The notes beneath the pieces are model-generated. The model had not been told where the DNA came from. It did no database searches and saw only the letters and a list, made by a program, of their open reading frames with translations. This document shows positions 36,435-45,224 of a DNA stretch of 64,000 nt, piece by piece; the stretch's first letter is position 1, and each line of letters starts with the position of its first letter. The stretch comes from DATKNA01 sp963755755 (GTDB taxonomy: Bacteria; Actinomycetota; Actinomycetes; Actinomycetales; Kineosporiaceae). The translations under genes were made by a program, and so were the position numbers. The stretch is taken from positions 76,888 through 140,887 of the forward strand of contig CAVWLJ010000019.1 in assembly GCA_963755755.1 (NCBI GenBank), in the 5' to 3' direction.

Positions 36435-37388
36435 GTGTCTCACGACGCGATCAGCGGGCCGGCCCACCTCGTTCTGACGGCCTCCGTCGCACGCCGGTAC
36501 TACCTCGACGGCAAGTCCAAGATCGAGATCGCGGACGAGTTCAAGCTCAGCCGGTTCAAGGTGGCGCGCATGCTCGAGAGCGCGCGGGCCAGCGGCCTGG
36601 TCCGGATCGAGATCGGGCGCCCGGGGGCCATCGACGTCGTCCTCTCGGGGGAGCTGCGCGAGGCGTACGGGCTGTTGCATGCCATCGTCGTCGACACCGT
36701 GGAGGACGACCCCTTCGCGCTTCGTCAGCTGGTCGGCGGCGCGGGCGCCGAACTGCTGTCCGAGATCGCGATGCGCAGCGACGTCCTCGGGCTCGGGTGG
36801 GCCCGGGCGCTGGTGGCCATGCGAGCAGCCCTCCGTCAGCTCACCGCCCACTCCGTCGTCCAGCTCACCGGCGCCCTCTCCCGGCCCGACGTCGACGACA
36901 GCTCCATCGAACTCGTGCGCGACGTCGCGCGGATCGCAGGCTGCCCCGCCTACCGCTTCTACGCGCCGATGATCGTCCACGATCCCCCCACGGCCACGGC
37001 GTTGCGGAGCAACCCCGAGGTGGCCCGAGCCTTCTCGCTCTTCCCATCCGTGACCAAGGCCGTGGTCGCCGTCGGAGGATGGAACCCGCCCGCCTCCACC
37101 GTCTACGAGGCCATCGTCCCCGCTGAGCGCAAAGCGCTGTTGCGGCTCGGAGTGCACGCAGACGTGAGCGGAATCCTCCTGGACCAGGACGGCGGAGCTG
37201 TGCATGCACCACTGACCGATCGCATGATCTGCATCGACGCCATCGACCTGGCAAAGATCCCCGAGGTCATCGCTCTGGCCTACGGCCCGGAGAAGGCCTC
37301 CGCAACTCGCGCTGCGATCCGCGGAGGCTACGTCAACGGCATCGTCACCCACAGCAGCATGGCGAAGGCCCTGCTGGCCATGGCCTGA
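36435..37388 (+). CDS. SorC/DeoR-type sugar-binding transcriptional regulator
   Basis: 317 residues. N-terminal HTH: ASVARRYYLDGKSKIEIADE and FKLSRFKVARMLESARASGL (residues about 14-55). A C-terminal sugar-binding domain of the SorC family follows (LGLGWARALVAMRAAL, ALSRPDVDDSSIELVRDVAR, GGYVNGIVTHSSMAKALL). It starts at GTG 36435 behind GGAGGT. SorC regulators sense phosphorylated or free sugars and control adjacent uptake genes. Two identical-type palindromes in the 105-base divergent gap make the polyol operon its evident target. Confidence 0.92.
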   Translation: MSHDAISGPAHLVLTASVARRYYLDGKSKIEIADEFKLSRFKVARMLESARASGLVRIEIGRPGAIDVVLSGELREAYGLLHAIVVDTVEDDPFALRQLVGGAGAELLSEIAMRSDVLGLGWARALVAMRAALRQLTAHSVVQLTGALSRPDVDDSSIELVRDVARIAGCPAYRFYAPMIVHDPPTATALRSNPEVARAFSLFPSVTKAVVAVGGWNPPASTVYEAIVPAERKALLRLGVHADVSGILLDQDGGAVHAPLTDRMICIDAIDLAKIPEVIALAYGPEKASATRAAIRGGYVNGIVTHSSMAKALLAMA

Positions 37389-37407
37389 GGAAGGAAGACC
37401 GGCAAGG

Positions 37408-38208
37408 ATGCCGAACACCCCCAGAGGGGACCAGGAGGTCCAACTGACGGGTGGCACCGCCAACCGCGGCTTGGTGCTTCGCGTCGGAGACACGGTGCGG
37501 CGACCTAACCCCCCGGGCGCGGATGCGGTGCACGCGCTCCTTCGTCACCTCGAGAACGTGGGCTTCGAGGGCGCGCCCCGCTACCACGGTGACGACGAGG
37601 ACGGCCGCGAAGTGCTCGGCTACATCGACGGCGATGTGCCCATCGCCCCGCACCCCAGGTGGGCGCTCACCGACGACGCTCTCGTGAGCGTCGCCGTGCT
37701 CCTGCGCCGGTACCACGAGGCGGTGCGATCCTTCGACCCGGCCACCCACGACTGGCCGACGACGGTGCCCGCCCCCTACCGGGGCCGGCTCGTCACGCAC
37801 AACGATCCCAACCTCGACAACGTCGTCTTCCGGGACGGCCGCGCCGTCGCCTTCATCGACTTCGATCTGGCCAGCCCCGGTTCCGCGATCTGGGACGCCG
37901 CGCTCGCCGCCCGACTATGGGTACCGCTGCGCGACCCCGACGACGTCCCCGCCGATCTCATCTCGAGGGCGGGGCACCGACTTCGGCTCTTCGCCGACGC
38001 CTACGGCCTGCCCAGAGCCGGGCGCGAGGACATGGCGTCGGCCGTGCTGGCGACGCACACCTGGTGCTACGACCTCGTCCGGGCGGGCGCCGAACAAGGA
38101 CGTCCCGGATACCAGCACTATTGGACGCCGAGCGCCCAGGAACATGACGCGCGAGGCCGTCGGTGGCTGGAGAGCAATCTCGAATCGCTGACGACCGCGC
38201 TTCTCTAG
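37408..38208 (+). CDS. aminoglycoside phosphotransferase-fold (APH) kinase-like protein
   Basis: 266 residues. The APH catalytic loop is VTHNDPNLDNVVF (His-x-Asp-x4-Asn) and the metal motif AFIDFDLASPGSAIWDAA. The N-lobe is short, without an obvious glycine loop. The fold phosphorylates antibiotics, choline, sugars or other small molecules. It lies 19 bases after the SorC-type regulator on the same strand. It could phosphorylate the polyol-derived sugar, since no canonical ketose kinase is in the cluster, but this is conjecture; antibiotic resistance is an equally untested alternative. Confidence 0.85.
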   Translation: MPNTPRGDQEVQLTGGTANRGLVLRVGDTVRRPNPPGADAVHALLRHLENVGFEGAPRYHGDDEDGREVLGYIDGDVPIAPHPRWALTDDALVSVAVLLRRYHEAVRSFDPATHDWPTTVPAPYRGRLVTHNDPNLDNVVFRDGRAVAFIDFDLASPGSAIWDAALAARLWVPLRDPDDVPADLISRAGHRLRLFADAYGLPRAGREDMASAVLATHTWCYDLVRAGAEQGRPGYQHYWTPSAQEHDARGRRWLESNLESLTTALL

Positions 38209-38237
38209 CCCGTACGTCGATCGCCCGCGCGACCTGC

Positions 38238-38670
38238 TCACCGGACGACCGTCACCGGGCACTGGGCGTAGGCGGCCACGTGCTGACTGACCGAGCCGAG
38301 TACCAGCCCCGCGAAGCCACCGCGGCCGCGTGTGCCCACCACCAGAAGATTCGCGCCGGCCGACTGCTCGATGAGGACCTCGGCAGCTCTGCCGTGCTTG
38401 ACGACCGGCTGCGCCACCACCGGCGGATCGTCGCCGAGCTCCTCCTTGATGATCTGCACCAGCTCCTCGGACGCTTCGGCTCGCGTCGTCGGGGACGTCT
38501 TCCGTCGGGACAGCGGGGTTACCCGACGGTGGGGGCAGGCGGTGCTCCCACACCCTCAGGACGACGAGGTCGGCCCCGTGCTCCGCGGCCTCCGCGGCGG
38601 CCCAGGTCAATGCCTTGCGGCTACCCCTTGACCCATCGACACCGACCAGGACGGTCTTCCATGTGGTCAC
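38238..38670 (-). CDS. universal stress protein (UspA family), apparent frameshift
   Basis: GTG 38670 behind GGGGAGG starts TTWKTVLVGVDGSRGSRKAL with the USP N-terminal signature VGVDGS. After a frame change near 38485 (one surplus base), EASEELVQIIKEELGDDPPV leads to the ATP-binding motif LLVVGTRGRGGFAGLVLGS and ends QCPVTVVR. The total is about 143 residues, normal for a single USP domain. USPs act in stress survival; here a USP domain is also fused to the MFS transporter encoded next, on the other strand. The frameshift is probably an error. Confidence 0.85.
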
Positions 38671-38977
38671 CGTCGCCTCCCCTTCGAGTGTCGAGGCGCT
38701 GAACGTGCTGGGACCTCGTCGGCCTTCAGCGGCCGTCGGCCCCAGAGGCGCCTGATGAAGGCGTCCGGATGCCTCGGTCACCGTGGCTCGTTCCTGCTGA
38801 TCTCGAACGGTAGTGCACGATCTCGGACCCGTCGACCGGCGGTGCGCACGTCCCGGCCCTCGCGATCCCGGTGCCGCCTCAGCCAGGAGCGTGTGAGCGG
38901 GCACACGTCGACATGCGATCTGCTGTGACGGATCTACCGTCGCAAGAACCGGAACCGCGTCGGCGGGAGGGGTCGCC
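38671..38977. other. intergenic region between divergent USP and MFS-USP genes
   Basis: About 307 bases without coding signal in either strand. It should hold both promoters; I see no clear -35/-10 pair or palindrome. GGGAGGGG at 38965-38972 is the ribosome-binding site of the MFS-USP gene. Confidence 0.6.
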
Positions 38978-40900
38978 ATGACCACCACCACATCAGAGCC
39001 CGTCTCGTCGGGTGCCGGACAGGTCGAGCGCAAGCCCCTGATGACCGGGCCTGCCATCCTGATGATGAACCTCGGCTTCTTCGGGGTTCAATTCAGCTTC
39101 GGCCTCACCCAGTCGGCGGTGAACCCGCTCTTCCTGCTGATCGGGGCGAAACCCGATCAGCTCCCGATCCTGAACCTCGCCGGACCGGTCACCGGTCTGG
39201 TCATCCAGCCGCTCATCGGGGCGATCAGCGACCGGACCTGGAGCCCGCGCTGGGGCCGGAGGCGGCCCTTCGTGACCGGTGGCGCCCTCCTCTGCGCGCT
39301 CATCCTCTTCATCTTCCCGTTCGTCGGCGTGCTGTGGCTCGGCGTGATCTGCTTCTGGCTGCTCGACGCCGGCAACAACACCTCGATGGAGCCGTACCGG
39401 GCCTTCATCTCCGACCGGCTGCCCAAGTCCCAACTGGCGCGCGGGTTCCTGACGCAGAGCATGTTCACCGGCGCCGGAGCGGTGCTCGCGAACCTGTCGC
39501 TGTTCTTCCTGCAGAAGGTGCCGTCGCTCAACAAGACCGCCGGCAACGGCGTGCCCTACTGGATGTACGTCTGCTTCTTCATCGGCACCGTCTGCATCCT
39601 CTTCACGGTCCTCACGGCGATGTCGCGCACCAAGGAACTGACGCCGTCGGACGAGGACCTCGCGGAGATGCGCGCCCAGAAGGGTGGGCTCGGCGGCTTC
39701 GTCGGCGACATCCGCGACGCCGTCCGCGCCATGCCCGTCGCCATGCACAAGATCGGCGTGGTCTTCCTGTTCCAGTGGTACGCGATGTTCGTCTACTGGC
39801 AGTTCATCGCCGTGAGCATCGGTGAGACGGCGTTCCACGCCAACTCGGATCTGAGCGGGCCGGCCGGGAGCAGCGCGATCGCGTGGAGCGGTCTGATGAA
39901 CGGCACGTACAACTTCTTCACCATGGTCTCCGCCCTGTTCCTGGTCGGTTTCGCCCAGCGGATCGGCGCCAAGCGTGTGCACGCTGTGGCCCTCGGGCTG
40001 GCCGCGGTCGCGCTGATCTGGGTGTCCCACATCACCAACCAGTACCTCGCGCTGGTCCCGATGATCGGCCTGGGCATCTTCTGGGCGAGCGCGGTCGGCG
40101 TGCCGTACCTGATGGTCGCCAGCATGGTCCCGGCCAAGCGCACCGGCGTCTACATGGGCATCCTCAACATGATGATCGTGGTGCCGATGCTCATCGAGAC
40201 CGTCACGTTCGGCTGGATCTTCGACCACCTGCTCGACAACAAGGGCAGTAACGCGATCATGCTCGCCGGCGTGCTGATGGCCATCGGCGGCGTGGCCATG
40301 CTGTGGGTGAACCCGCCTGCCGAGCAGGACGAGTCGCCGATCATGCCGCTCGGCGGCAAGCGGAGCATCACGGTGTACGACCAGGTCGTCGTGGGCTCGG
40401 ACGGCACCCCCGCCAGCCTGTATTCCGTCGACCGGGCCGCGGACGTCGCTCAGGCGGCCCAGGCCAAGCTGGTCGTCGTCACGGCGTACCGCGAGGGCGA
40501 TGCCGGCACCGCGCCCGCGCCCGTCGAGGGGATGCACCGCGATCTCTTCGGGCTCGAGACCGCCCGCCAGGCGCTGCAGATGTCCGTCACCGGGCTCACC
40601 CAGGAGCGGGTCCGCTACGTGGAACAGCGACTCGTCGCCGGGGATCCCGCGCAGGCACTTCTCGACACGGTCGGCGCCAACCCCGCGAATCTCATCGTCG
40701 TCGGCAACCGGGGGCTCGGCGCGAGCGAGGGCCAGCTCCTCGGATCGGTTCCCCGTGACGTCGTCAAGAGCGCCGTGTGCGACGTCCTCATCGTGCAGAC
40801 CTCGGCACTGGACGAGGATCGCGTCTTCGGTACGGAGGCCGCCGAAGCCGACGCGGATCGCGCCGGCGCGGCGACGGGAGCCGAGCCCACGGCCACGTAG
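38978..40900 (+). CDS. SLC45/GPH-type MFS sugar transporter with C-terminal universal stress domain
   Basis: 640 residues. Residues about 25-450 form a 12-helix MFS transporter with FFGVQFSFGLTQSAVNPLF, GAISDRTWSPRWGRRRPF (the GPH/SLC45 A-motif) and FWLLDAGNNTSMEPYRAFI, typical of sucrose/maltose:cation symporters. Residues about 470-620 are a USP domain: YDQVVVGSDGTPASLYSVDR, LVVVTAYREGD and the nucleotide motif IVVGNRGLGASEGQLLGSVP. The fusion places an ATP/AMP- or stress-sensing domain on the cytoplasmic tail of a sugar porter. ATG 38978 follows a good ribosome-binding site. It is divergent from a stand-alone USP gene. Both domain calls are firm; regulation of transport is inference. Confidence 0.92.
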   Translation: MTTTTSEPVSSGAGQVERKPLMTGPAILMMNLGFFGVQFSFGLTQSAVNPLFLLIGAKPDQLPILNLAGPVTGLVIQPLIGAISDRTWSPRWGRRRPFVTGGALLCALILFIFPFVGVLWLGVICFWLLDAGNNTSMEPYRAFISDRLPKSQLARGFLTQSMFTGAGAVLANLSLFFLQKVPSLNKTAGNGVPYWMYVCFFIGTVCILFTVLTAMSRTKELTPSDEDLAEMRAQKGGLGGFVGDIRDAVRAMPVAMHKIGVVFLFQWYAMFVYWQFIAVSIGETAFHANSDLSGPAGSSAIAWSGLMNGTYNFFTMVSALFLVGFAQRIGAKRVHAVALGLAAVALIWVSHITNQYLALVPMIGLGIFWASAVGVPYLMVASMVPAKRTGVYMGILNMMIVVPMLIETVTFGWIFDHLLDNKGSNAIMLAGVLMAIGGVAMLWVNPPAEQDESPIMPLGGKRSITVYDQVVVGSDGTPASLYSVDRAADVAQAAQAKLVVVTAYREGDAGTAPAPVEGMHRDLFGLETARQALQMSVTGLTQERVRYVEQRLVAGDPAQALLDTVGANPANLIVVGNRGLGASEGQLLGSVPRDVVKSAVCDVLIVQTSALDEDRVFGTEAAEADADRAGAATGAEPTAT

Positions 40901-41195
40901 GGCACGAACGAACGCCCGGCCGAGGGCGACCTGGCGATCGTTTCCACCAGGGCGTCGCTCATGGGACCTACGGGCGCGACATTTGCCTCCCTAGGGGTGT
41001 GACGCAGGGCCGGTCGCAACGGATCTGATGGGTCGGAGCACGTGCCACGACTCAGGCGGACCCGCAAGGCCGCCGAGGGTGAGCGCGACGTGCACACGTG
41101 CTCGACGGGTACCCGTCCTGGTCGACGCGTCTCCTCGTGGAGTTCGGGTCGGGGCATCCGGGAGCACGCCCCGCACTCGAACCGAGGAGACCACG
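40901..41195. other. intergenic region
   Basis: 295 bases between the MFS-USP gene and a small TTG-start gene. No frame has convincing coding character and I see no terminator or operator. Only the last 15 bases (GAGGAGA, 41184-41190) are clearly functional, as a ribosome-binding site. Confidence 0.5.
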
Positions 41196-41480
41196 TTGAC
41201 GTTTCCGTCGCCGCGCCCTGTCATCTCCGGCACGCCGTACCGGGTCCATCAGGTCCATGGTCACGTCCCGCGTGAGCTGGCTGACTTCGCTGGTCAGACC
41301 TGGTTCGTCCTGAGCGTGGACGGAGAGGACTACGAGGTGCGGGGACCCGGCATCGAGATCGAGGGACTGGTTCGGGTGTTCGAGAAGGACGAGCTCGGAC
41401 ACGGGAAGGACATCCGGGTGTGGACCGTACGCCGGTATGCCGACGGCGACCTCTTCACCGCGGAGCACACACCGTCCTGA
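41196..41480 (+). CDS. hypothetical 94-residue protein
   Basis: TTG 41196 is chosen because GAGGAGA ends 5 bases before it; the frame is open further upstream but lacks another well-placed start. The protein reads TFPSPRPVISGTPYRVHQVH and later TWFVLSVDGEDYEV, EGLVRVFEKDELG and IRVWTVRRYADGDLFTAEH. It looks like a small compact beta-rich domain with no membrane segment. I do not recognise the family. It converges with the DUF1479 gene 31 bases downstream. Confidence 0.6.
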   Translation: MTFPSPRPVISGTPYRVHQVHGHVPRELADFAGQTWFVLSVDGEDYEVRGPGIEIEGLVRVFEKDELGHGKDIRVWTVRRYADGDLFTAEHTPS

Positions 41481-41511
41481 GGTCCTGCGGAATCGGTCGT
41501 GGGTGCGCGCA

Positions 41512-42816
41512 TCAGGCGAGGCCGAGACCGCGTCGCCCCGTGGTGTCGAGCTGATCCGGGCTGAACCGGTTGTCCCAGGTGCGCTCGTAGTGCTCGGCAG
41601 GGAAGTCGGTGGGGCTCGAGCCGGTGAGGAAGGCGTCGCGCACGGAAGCGGCATAGGTCTCGTTGCGCGGGCACCACGGGGCGGCGGGGATGTACATGAC
41701 GTTGCCCCAGCCCTTCTGATTCTTGACCGGGGCGACACTGTGGATCATGTCGCAGTGCCACCAGACCGAGTCGCCGGCCTTGACGTCCGGGATTCCGCTG
41801 ACCGCCCGTAGCAGCAGTGAGTGCCACTTCTCGCCGGCCGGGAACACCTGGTTCGTCGTCACGCCGCACATGTCGTCCTCGGGGACGTCGGCGAGCAAGG
41901 GACGCAGCATGAGATAGGCCATCGCCTCGGGGATCGGGACGGTGTGCAGGACGCCCTGGTCGTGGTCCATGTCGGAGAGCGCCGTCCAGCCCTGGAAGGT
42001 GCGGAAGGCGGAGCACATGGTGGTGCCGGGGTACTGCTGGCCGGCAGTGCGGTGGGCGGCGTCCCACGGGTCGTACTGCTCCACGGTGCCGTCGAACAGA
42101 TGCCGGAACGCCTTCTGGTAGGCCTCCGTCATCCAGAGGTCGAGGGTGCCGGGGTCGAGATGGGTGCCGAGGCCGCCGGAGTCCGCGCCGGGCGGCCGGC
42201 GGCGGATCCGGTCCGGGTACAGCGAGTCGCGATCCGGGTCGAACCACTGGAAGCCGTCGGACTCGGACGTCCACAGCCGGTTGAGGAAGGCCTGCACGCG
42301 GGCCATCCGGTCGCTCTGCCGGGCCTGCATCTGGGCGGGTGACCAGTAGATCGGGTAGATCTCGGGCTTGGAGCCCACGCTGCCGAAGAAGTCGTCCCCG
42401 GGACCGCGGTAGTTCTCGAAGAACGCGTTGCTCTCGACGTAGTCGACGATGCCGGCGTCCCAGGCAAGGGCCTGCTCGCGCGGGAAGTGCCCGCGCACGA
42501 CCAGGCAGCCGCGCCGATGCAGCTTCGCCAGCTCGTCGGCGGGCACGGTGCCGGCCTCGATGTCGGCGTAGTCGAGAACCGGCCAGATCGTCTCGCCGTG
42601 CGCCTTCGCCGCTTCGACCTCGGCGACGGCAGCCGTGATCCGGGCCTCGACGACGGCGAACACCTCCTCGAGGGTGCGGCCCGAGGCCTCGATCCGGGCG
42701 CGCAGGGCCGGCTTGATCTCGCGGATCGCGGCCTTCAGGTCGTCCGGGGTGTTCTCCCAGTGCGGTAGCGGCGGCAGGGCCGCCTCGGTGGTGCCTGGGG
42801 CCGGTGCGGTCGTCAT
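41512..42816 (-). CDS. DUF1479 (YbiU-like) Fe(II)/2-oxoglutarate dioxygenase-type protein
   Basis: 434 residues, full length for DUF1479. Landmarks are LHRRGCLVVRGHFPREQALA, YPIYWSPAQMQARQS, GLGTHLDPGTLDLWM (His-x-Asp iron ligands), TFQGWTALSDMDHDQGVLHT, MCGVTTNQVFPAGEKWH and WWHCDMIHSVAPV (distal His). The fold is that of phytanoyl-CoA-type dioxygenases; the natural substrate of the family is unknown. It is divergent from a ROK regulator, with related sites in the 88-base gap, so expression probably responds to a sugar or its phosphate. Confidence 0.9.
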   Translation of the reverse strand: MTTAPAPGTTEAALPPLPHWENTPDDLKAAIREIKPALRARIEASGRTLEEVFAVVEARITAAVAEVEAAKAHGETIWPVLDYADIEAGTVPADELAKLHRRGCLVVRGHFPREQALAWDAGIVDYVESNAFFENYRGPGDDFFGSVGSKPEIYPIYWSPAQMQARQSDRMARVQAFLNRLWTSESDGFQWFDPDRDSLYPDRIRRRPPGADSGGLGTHLDPGTLDLWMTEAYQKAFRHLFDGTVEQYDPWDAAHRTAGQQYPGTTMCSAFRTFQGWTALSDMDHDQGVLHTVPIPEAMAYLMLRPLLADVPEDDMCGVTTNQVFPAGEKWHSLLLRAVSGIPDVKAGDSVWWHCDMIHSVAPVKNQKGWGNVMYIPAAPWCPRNETYAASVRDAFLTGSSPTDFPAEHYERTWDNRFSPDQLDTTGRRGLGLA

Positions 42817-42828
42817 GCGCTCACTCCA

Positions 42829-42894
42829 TTCAGGAAGGACTCCTTACTGAGAGGTTAGGGCGCGTCGCACCCTCAAGGCAAGAGTCCTTACTAA
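42829..42894. promoter_or_regulatory. two related operator-like sites between DUF1479 and ROK genes
   Basis: TCCTTACTGA (42841-42850) and TCCTTACTAA (42885-42894) are direct repeats 44 bases apart. The first is embedded in an almost perfect palindrome (CAGGAAGGA-C-TCCTTACTG, one mismatch per arm), with perfect core AAGGACTCCTT at 42835-42845. The second has the matching left flank TCAAGG. They are the likely binding sites of the ROK regulator and cover both promoters. Confidence 0.65.
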
Positions 42895-42904
42895 ACTCGT
42901 CGGC

Positions 42905-44032
42905 ATGACTCCCGCCAAGCCGTCGTTGGAGCTGCTCCGATCGCTCACCGATGAGCACGTGCTGCGCGCCCTGATCGCGGAGCCTCGCCTCACCCGCGCA
43001 GAGATCGCGGGCCGCACCGGTATCTCCAAGCCGACGGTGAGCGAGAGCGTCCGTCGGTTGAGGGAGGCCGGGCTCGTCCGCGACACGGGGGAGCGCACCA
43101 CTGGCCGGGGGCGGGTCGGCAGCTACTTCGCCCTGGCCGAGGATCTCGGTACCGCCCTGGTCGTCGGCATCTCCCCGGAGGGCGTCGTCGCCGAGGTCCT
43201 CGACGTCCACGGGCGGGTCGTGGCGCGCACGGTGAAGGAGCTGGATCGCCCGGCCCACCCGGACGACGCCGGCAGGGCGCTCGAGGCTGCCGCCGCCGGC
43301 GCGGCCGCCGGGGCGACCGGGCCGGTCCGGCTGGCCGTCGTCAGCGCCGCCGATCCCGTCGACCGCGCCACCGGCCGTCTGATCCACCTGCCCGACGCGC
43401 CGTTCCTGGTCGGCGAGCTCGACCCGGTCGAGATCCTCGCTCCGTTGGTGGCCGGCCCGATCACGGTCGACAACGACGTCAACTGGGCCGCCCGCGCCGA
43501 ACGTGCCGGCGGCCGCCAGGGAGAACTCGACAACTTCGCCTACCTCTACCTGGGCGAAGGGCTGGGGTGCGCCCTGGTCGCCGACGGAGAGGTGCGCCGA
43601 GGGCACGGGGGCCTCGCCGGCGAGATCGCGCATCTCCTCACGCTCGGCCCCGGCGGTCGCGCCATCCGCTTTCTCGACGTCTTCGCCGAGTTGCGCCTGC
43701 GCCGGCCGAACTCCACCGCCATCGACGTGCCGGCCCTGCTGCAGGCCCTCGACACGGATCGCGAACGCCTGGACGCCCCCCTCGCCGCCCTGGTGGACGC
43801 GATCCGCGGCGTCGTCACCGCGCTCGTCGCGCTGGCCGACCCCCGGTTCGTCGTCCTCGGCGGCACCTGGGGCACCCATCCGGCCATCGTCCACGCCGTC
43901 TCCCAACACTCGATGCGCTGGTCGCGGGAGGTCCCGATCCGGGCCGCAGCTGTCGCGACCGACCCTCCGCTCACGGGCGCCCGCGTGGGCGCACTGCAGG
44001 ACCTCCAGGCGGACTTCCTGTCGCGCCAGTAG
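42905..44032 (+). CDS. ROK-family transcriptional regulator (NagC/XylR-like)
   Basis: 375 residues. N-terminal winged helix: DEHVLRALIAEPRLTRAEIA, GRTGISKPTVSESVRRLREA. The C-terminal ROK domain (about 85-375) has DLGTALVVGISPEG, ITVDNDVNWAARAER, YLYLGEGLGCALVADG and RRGHGGLAGEIAHLLTLG. The Cys-rich zinc motif (CxCGxxGCxE) of many ROK proteins is absent. It is divergent from the DUF1479 gene with shared candidate operators, so it probably represses both. The effector sugar is unknown. Confidence 0.92.
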   Translation: MTPAKPSLELLRSLTDEHVLRALIAEPRLTRAEIAGRTGISKPTVSESVRRLREAGLVRDTGERTTGRGRVGSYFALAEDLGTALVVGISPEGVVAEVLDVHGRVVARTVKELDRPAHPDDAGRALEAAAAGAAAGATGPVRLAVVSAADPVDRATGRLIHLPDAPFLVGELDPVEILAPLVAGPITVDNDVNWAARAERAGGRQGELDNFAYLYLGEGLGCALVADGEVRRGHGGLAGEIAHLLTLGPGGRAIRFLDVFAELRLRRPNSTAIDVPALLQALDTDRERLDAPLAALVDAIRGVVTALVALADPRFVVLGGTWGTHPAIVHAVSQHSMRWSREVPIRAAAVATDPPLTGARVGALQDLQADFLSRQ

Positions 44033-44209
44033 CCGAGCGGTGGAGACGACGGCGACGGCATCGGGAGGGTGCGGTCCGAGCTCGGGCAGCGCCCGGTTCG
44101 GGAGCCATCGATTCCTTTTGGTGACGGCCCGGGTCTACCTGTGGCCGGAGCAGCCCGCGCGGTTGGCCGGTCCACCCGTGGACGCTCAGAGAGAAGGCTG
44201 ATCCCCCCC

Positions 44210-45202
44210 ATGACCATCCCAGCGACCATGCGCGCGCTGCAGCAGACCTCCCTCGGCGGCCCGCAGGACATGCACCTGGTCACCGATGCACCCGTGCCGA
44301 GCCCGGGCCAGGGCGAGGTCCTGATCCGCGTCGCTGCCGCCGGCGTCAACTTCGCCGACATCTCGAAGGCCCGCGGCACGTTCCTGGGCGCCCCGCAGCC
44401 ACCGTACGTGGCCGGGTTCGAGGCCGCCGGCGAGATCGTCGCGGTCGGCGAGGGGGTGACGGGCTCGCAGCCGGGGGCCCTCGTCGTCGGCGTCGGAGAC
44501 GGCGCTTTCGCCGAGTACATGGTGCTGCCGGCAGCGGCCGCGATGCCGGTGCCCTCCGGCTGGACCGAGCAGCAGGCGTTGGGCCTGGTCGTGAACTGGC
44601 CCACCGCGCTGGCCGCACTCAGGCCGCTGGGCGGGGTGGCTGCAGGGCAGACCGTGCTGATCCAGGCCGCGGCGGGGGCGACCGGCCAGGCCGCGGTCAG
44701 GATGGCCAAGCACTACGGTGCGACCGTCATCGCCACCGCCTCGCCCGGCAAACACGAGACGGTGCTGGCCCTGGGCGCCGACCACGTCCTGGACTCCCTC
44801 GCCGCCGACCTCGCCGCCCAGGTGCTGCGGCTGACCGGCGGCGTCGGGGCCGATGTGGTGCTGGAATCGGCGGGCGGGGGCACCTTCGACGCCAGCCTGG
44901 CCGCAGCCAGGCGGGTCACGGGACGTGTCGTCGTCTACGGCTTGCCAGGCGGCGAAGCCTCGATCACCAACTGGGACCTGGTGTACAAGCACCAGGTCCA
45001 CGTCATCGGCTTCAACCTCGGGGTGCTGATCCACGCCGCGCCACAGATCTTCGGCGAGGTCATGGCCGAGCTGTTCACGCTCATCGCCGCCGGTGTGCTC
45101 ACCCCCGGCCGGCCCACCCCGTTCGACTTGGCTGACGGCGCGAAAGCGCTGGCGGAATTGGAGAGCAGGGCGACCGTCGGCAAACTGGCTCTGGTGCCAT
45201 GA
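44210..45202 (+). CDS. NADPH:quinone oxidoreductase family protein (zinc-less MDR)
   Basis: 330 residues. Landmarks are VAAAGVNFADISKARGTFLG, VAGFEAAGEIVAVGEG, ATVLIQAAAGATGQAAVRMA-type cofactor loop (QTVLIQAAAGATGQAAVRMA) and VLESAGGGTFDASLAAARR. No structural zinc cysteines. It reduces quinones or alpha,beta-unsaturated carbonyls using NADPH. The start ATG 44210 has a weak AGAAGG upstream. It lies 22 bases before an ECF sigma factor on the same strand, an arrangement often seen with SnoaL-tailed sigma factors and oxidoreductases. Confidence 0.9.
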   Translation: MTIPATMRALQQTSLGGPQDMHLVTDAPVPSPGQGEVLIRVAAAGVNFADISKARGTFLGAPQPPYVAGFEAAGEIVAVGEGVTGSQPGALVVGVGDGAFAEYMVLPAAAAMPVPSGWTEQQALGLVVNWPTALAALRPLGGVAAGQTVLIQAAAGATGQAAVRMAKHYGATVIATASPGKHETVLALGADHVLDSLAADLAAQVLRLTGGVGADVVLESAGGGTFDASLAAARRVTGRVVVYGLPGGEASITNWDLVYKHQVHVIGFNLGVLIHAAPQIFGEVMAELFTLIAAGVLTPGRPTPFDLADGAKALAELESRATVGKLALVP

Positions 45203-45224
45203 GAAAGACCCTTAGGCTGCCGGT

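Noticed and set aside
37408..38208. Aminoglycoside resistance gene
   Set aside because: The APH fold covers many kinases; context is a sugar regulator and no resistance-specific motif is evident.
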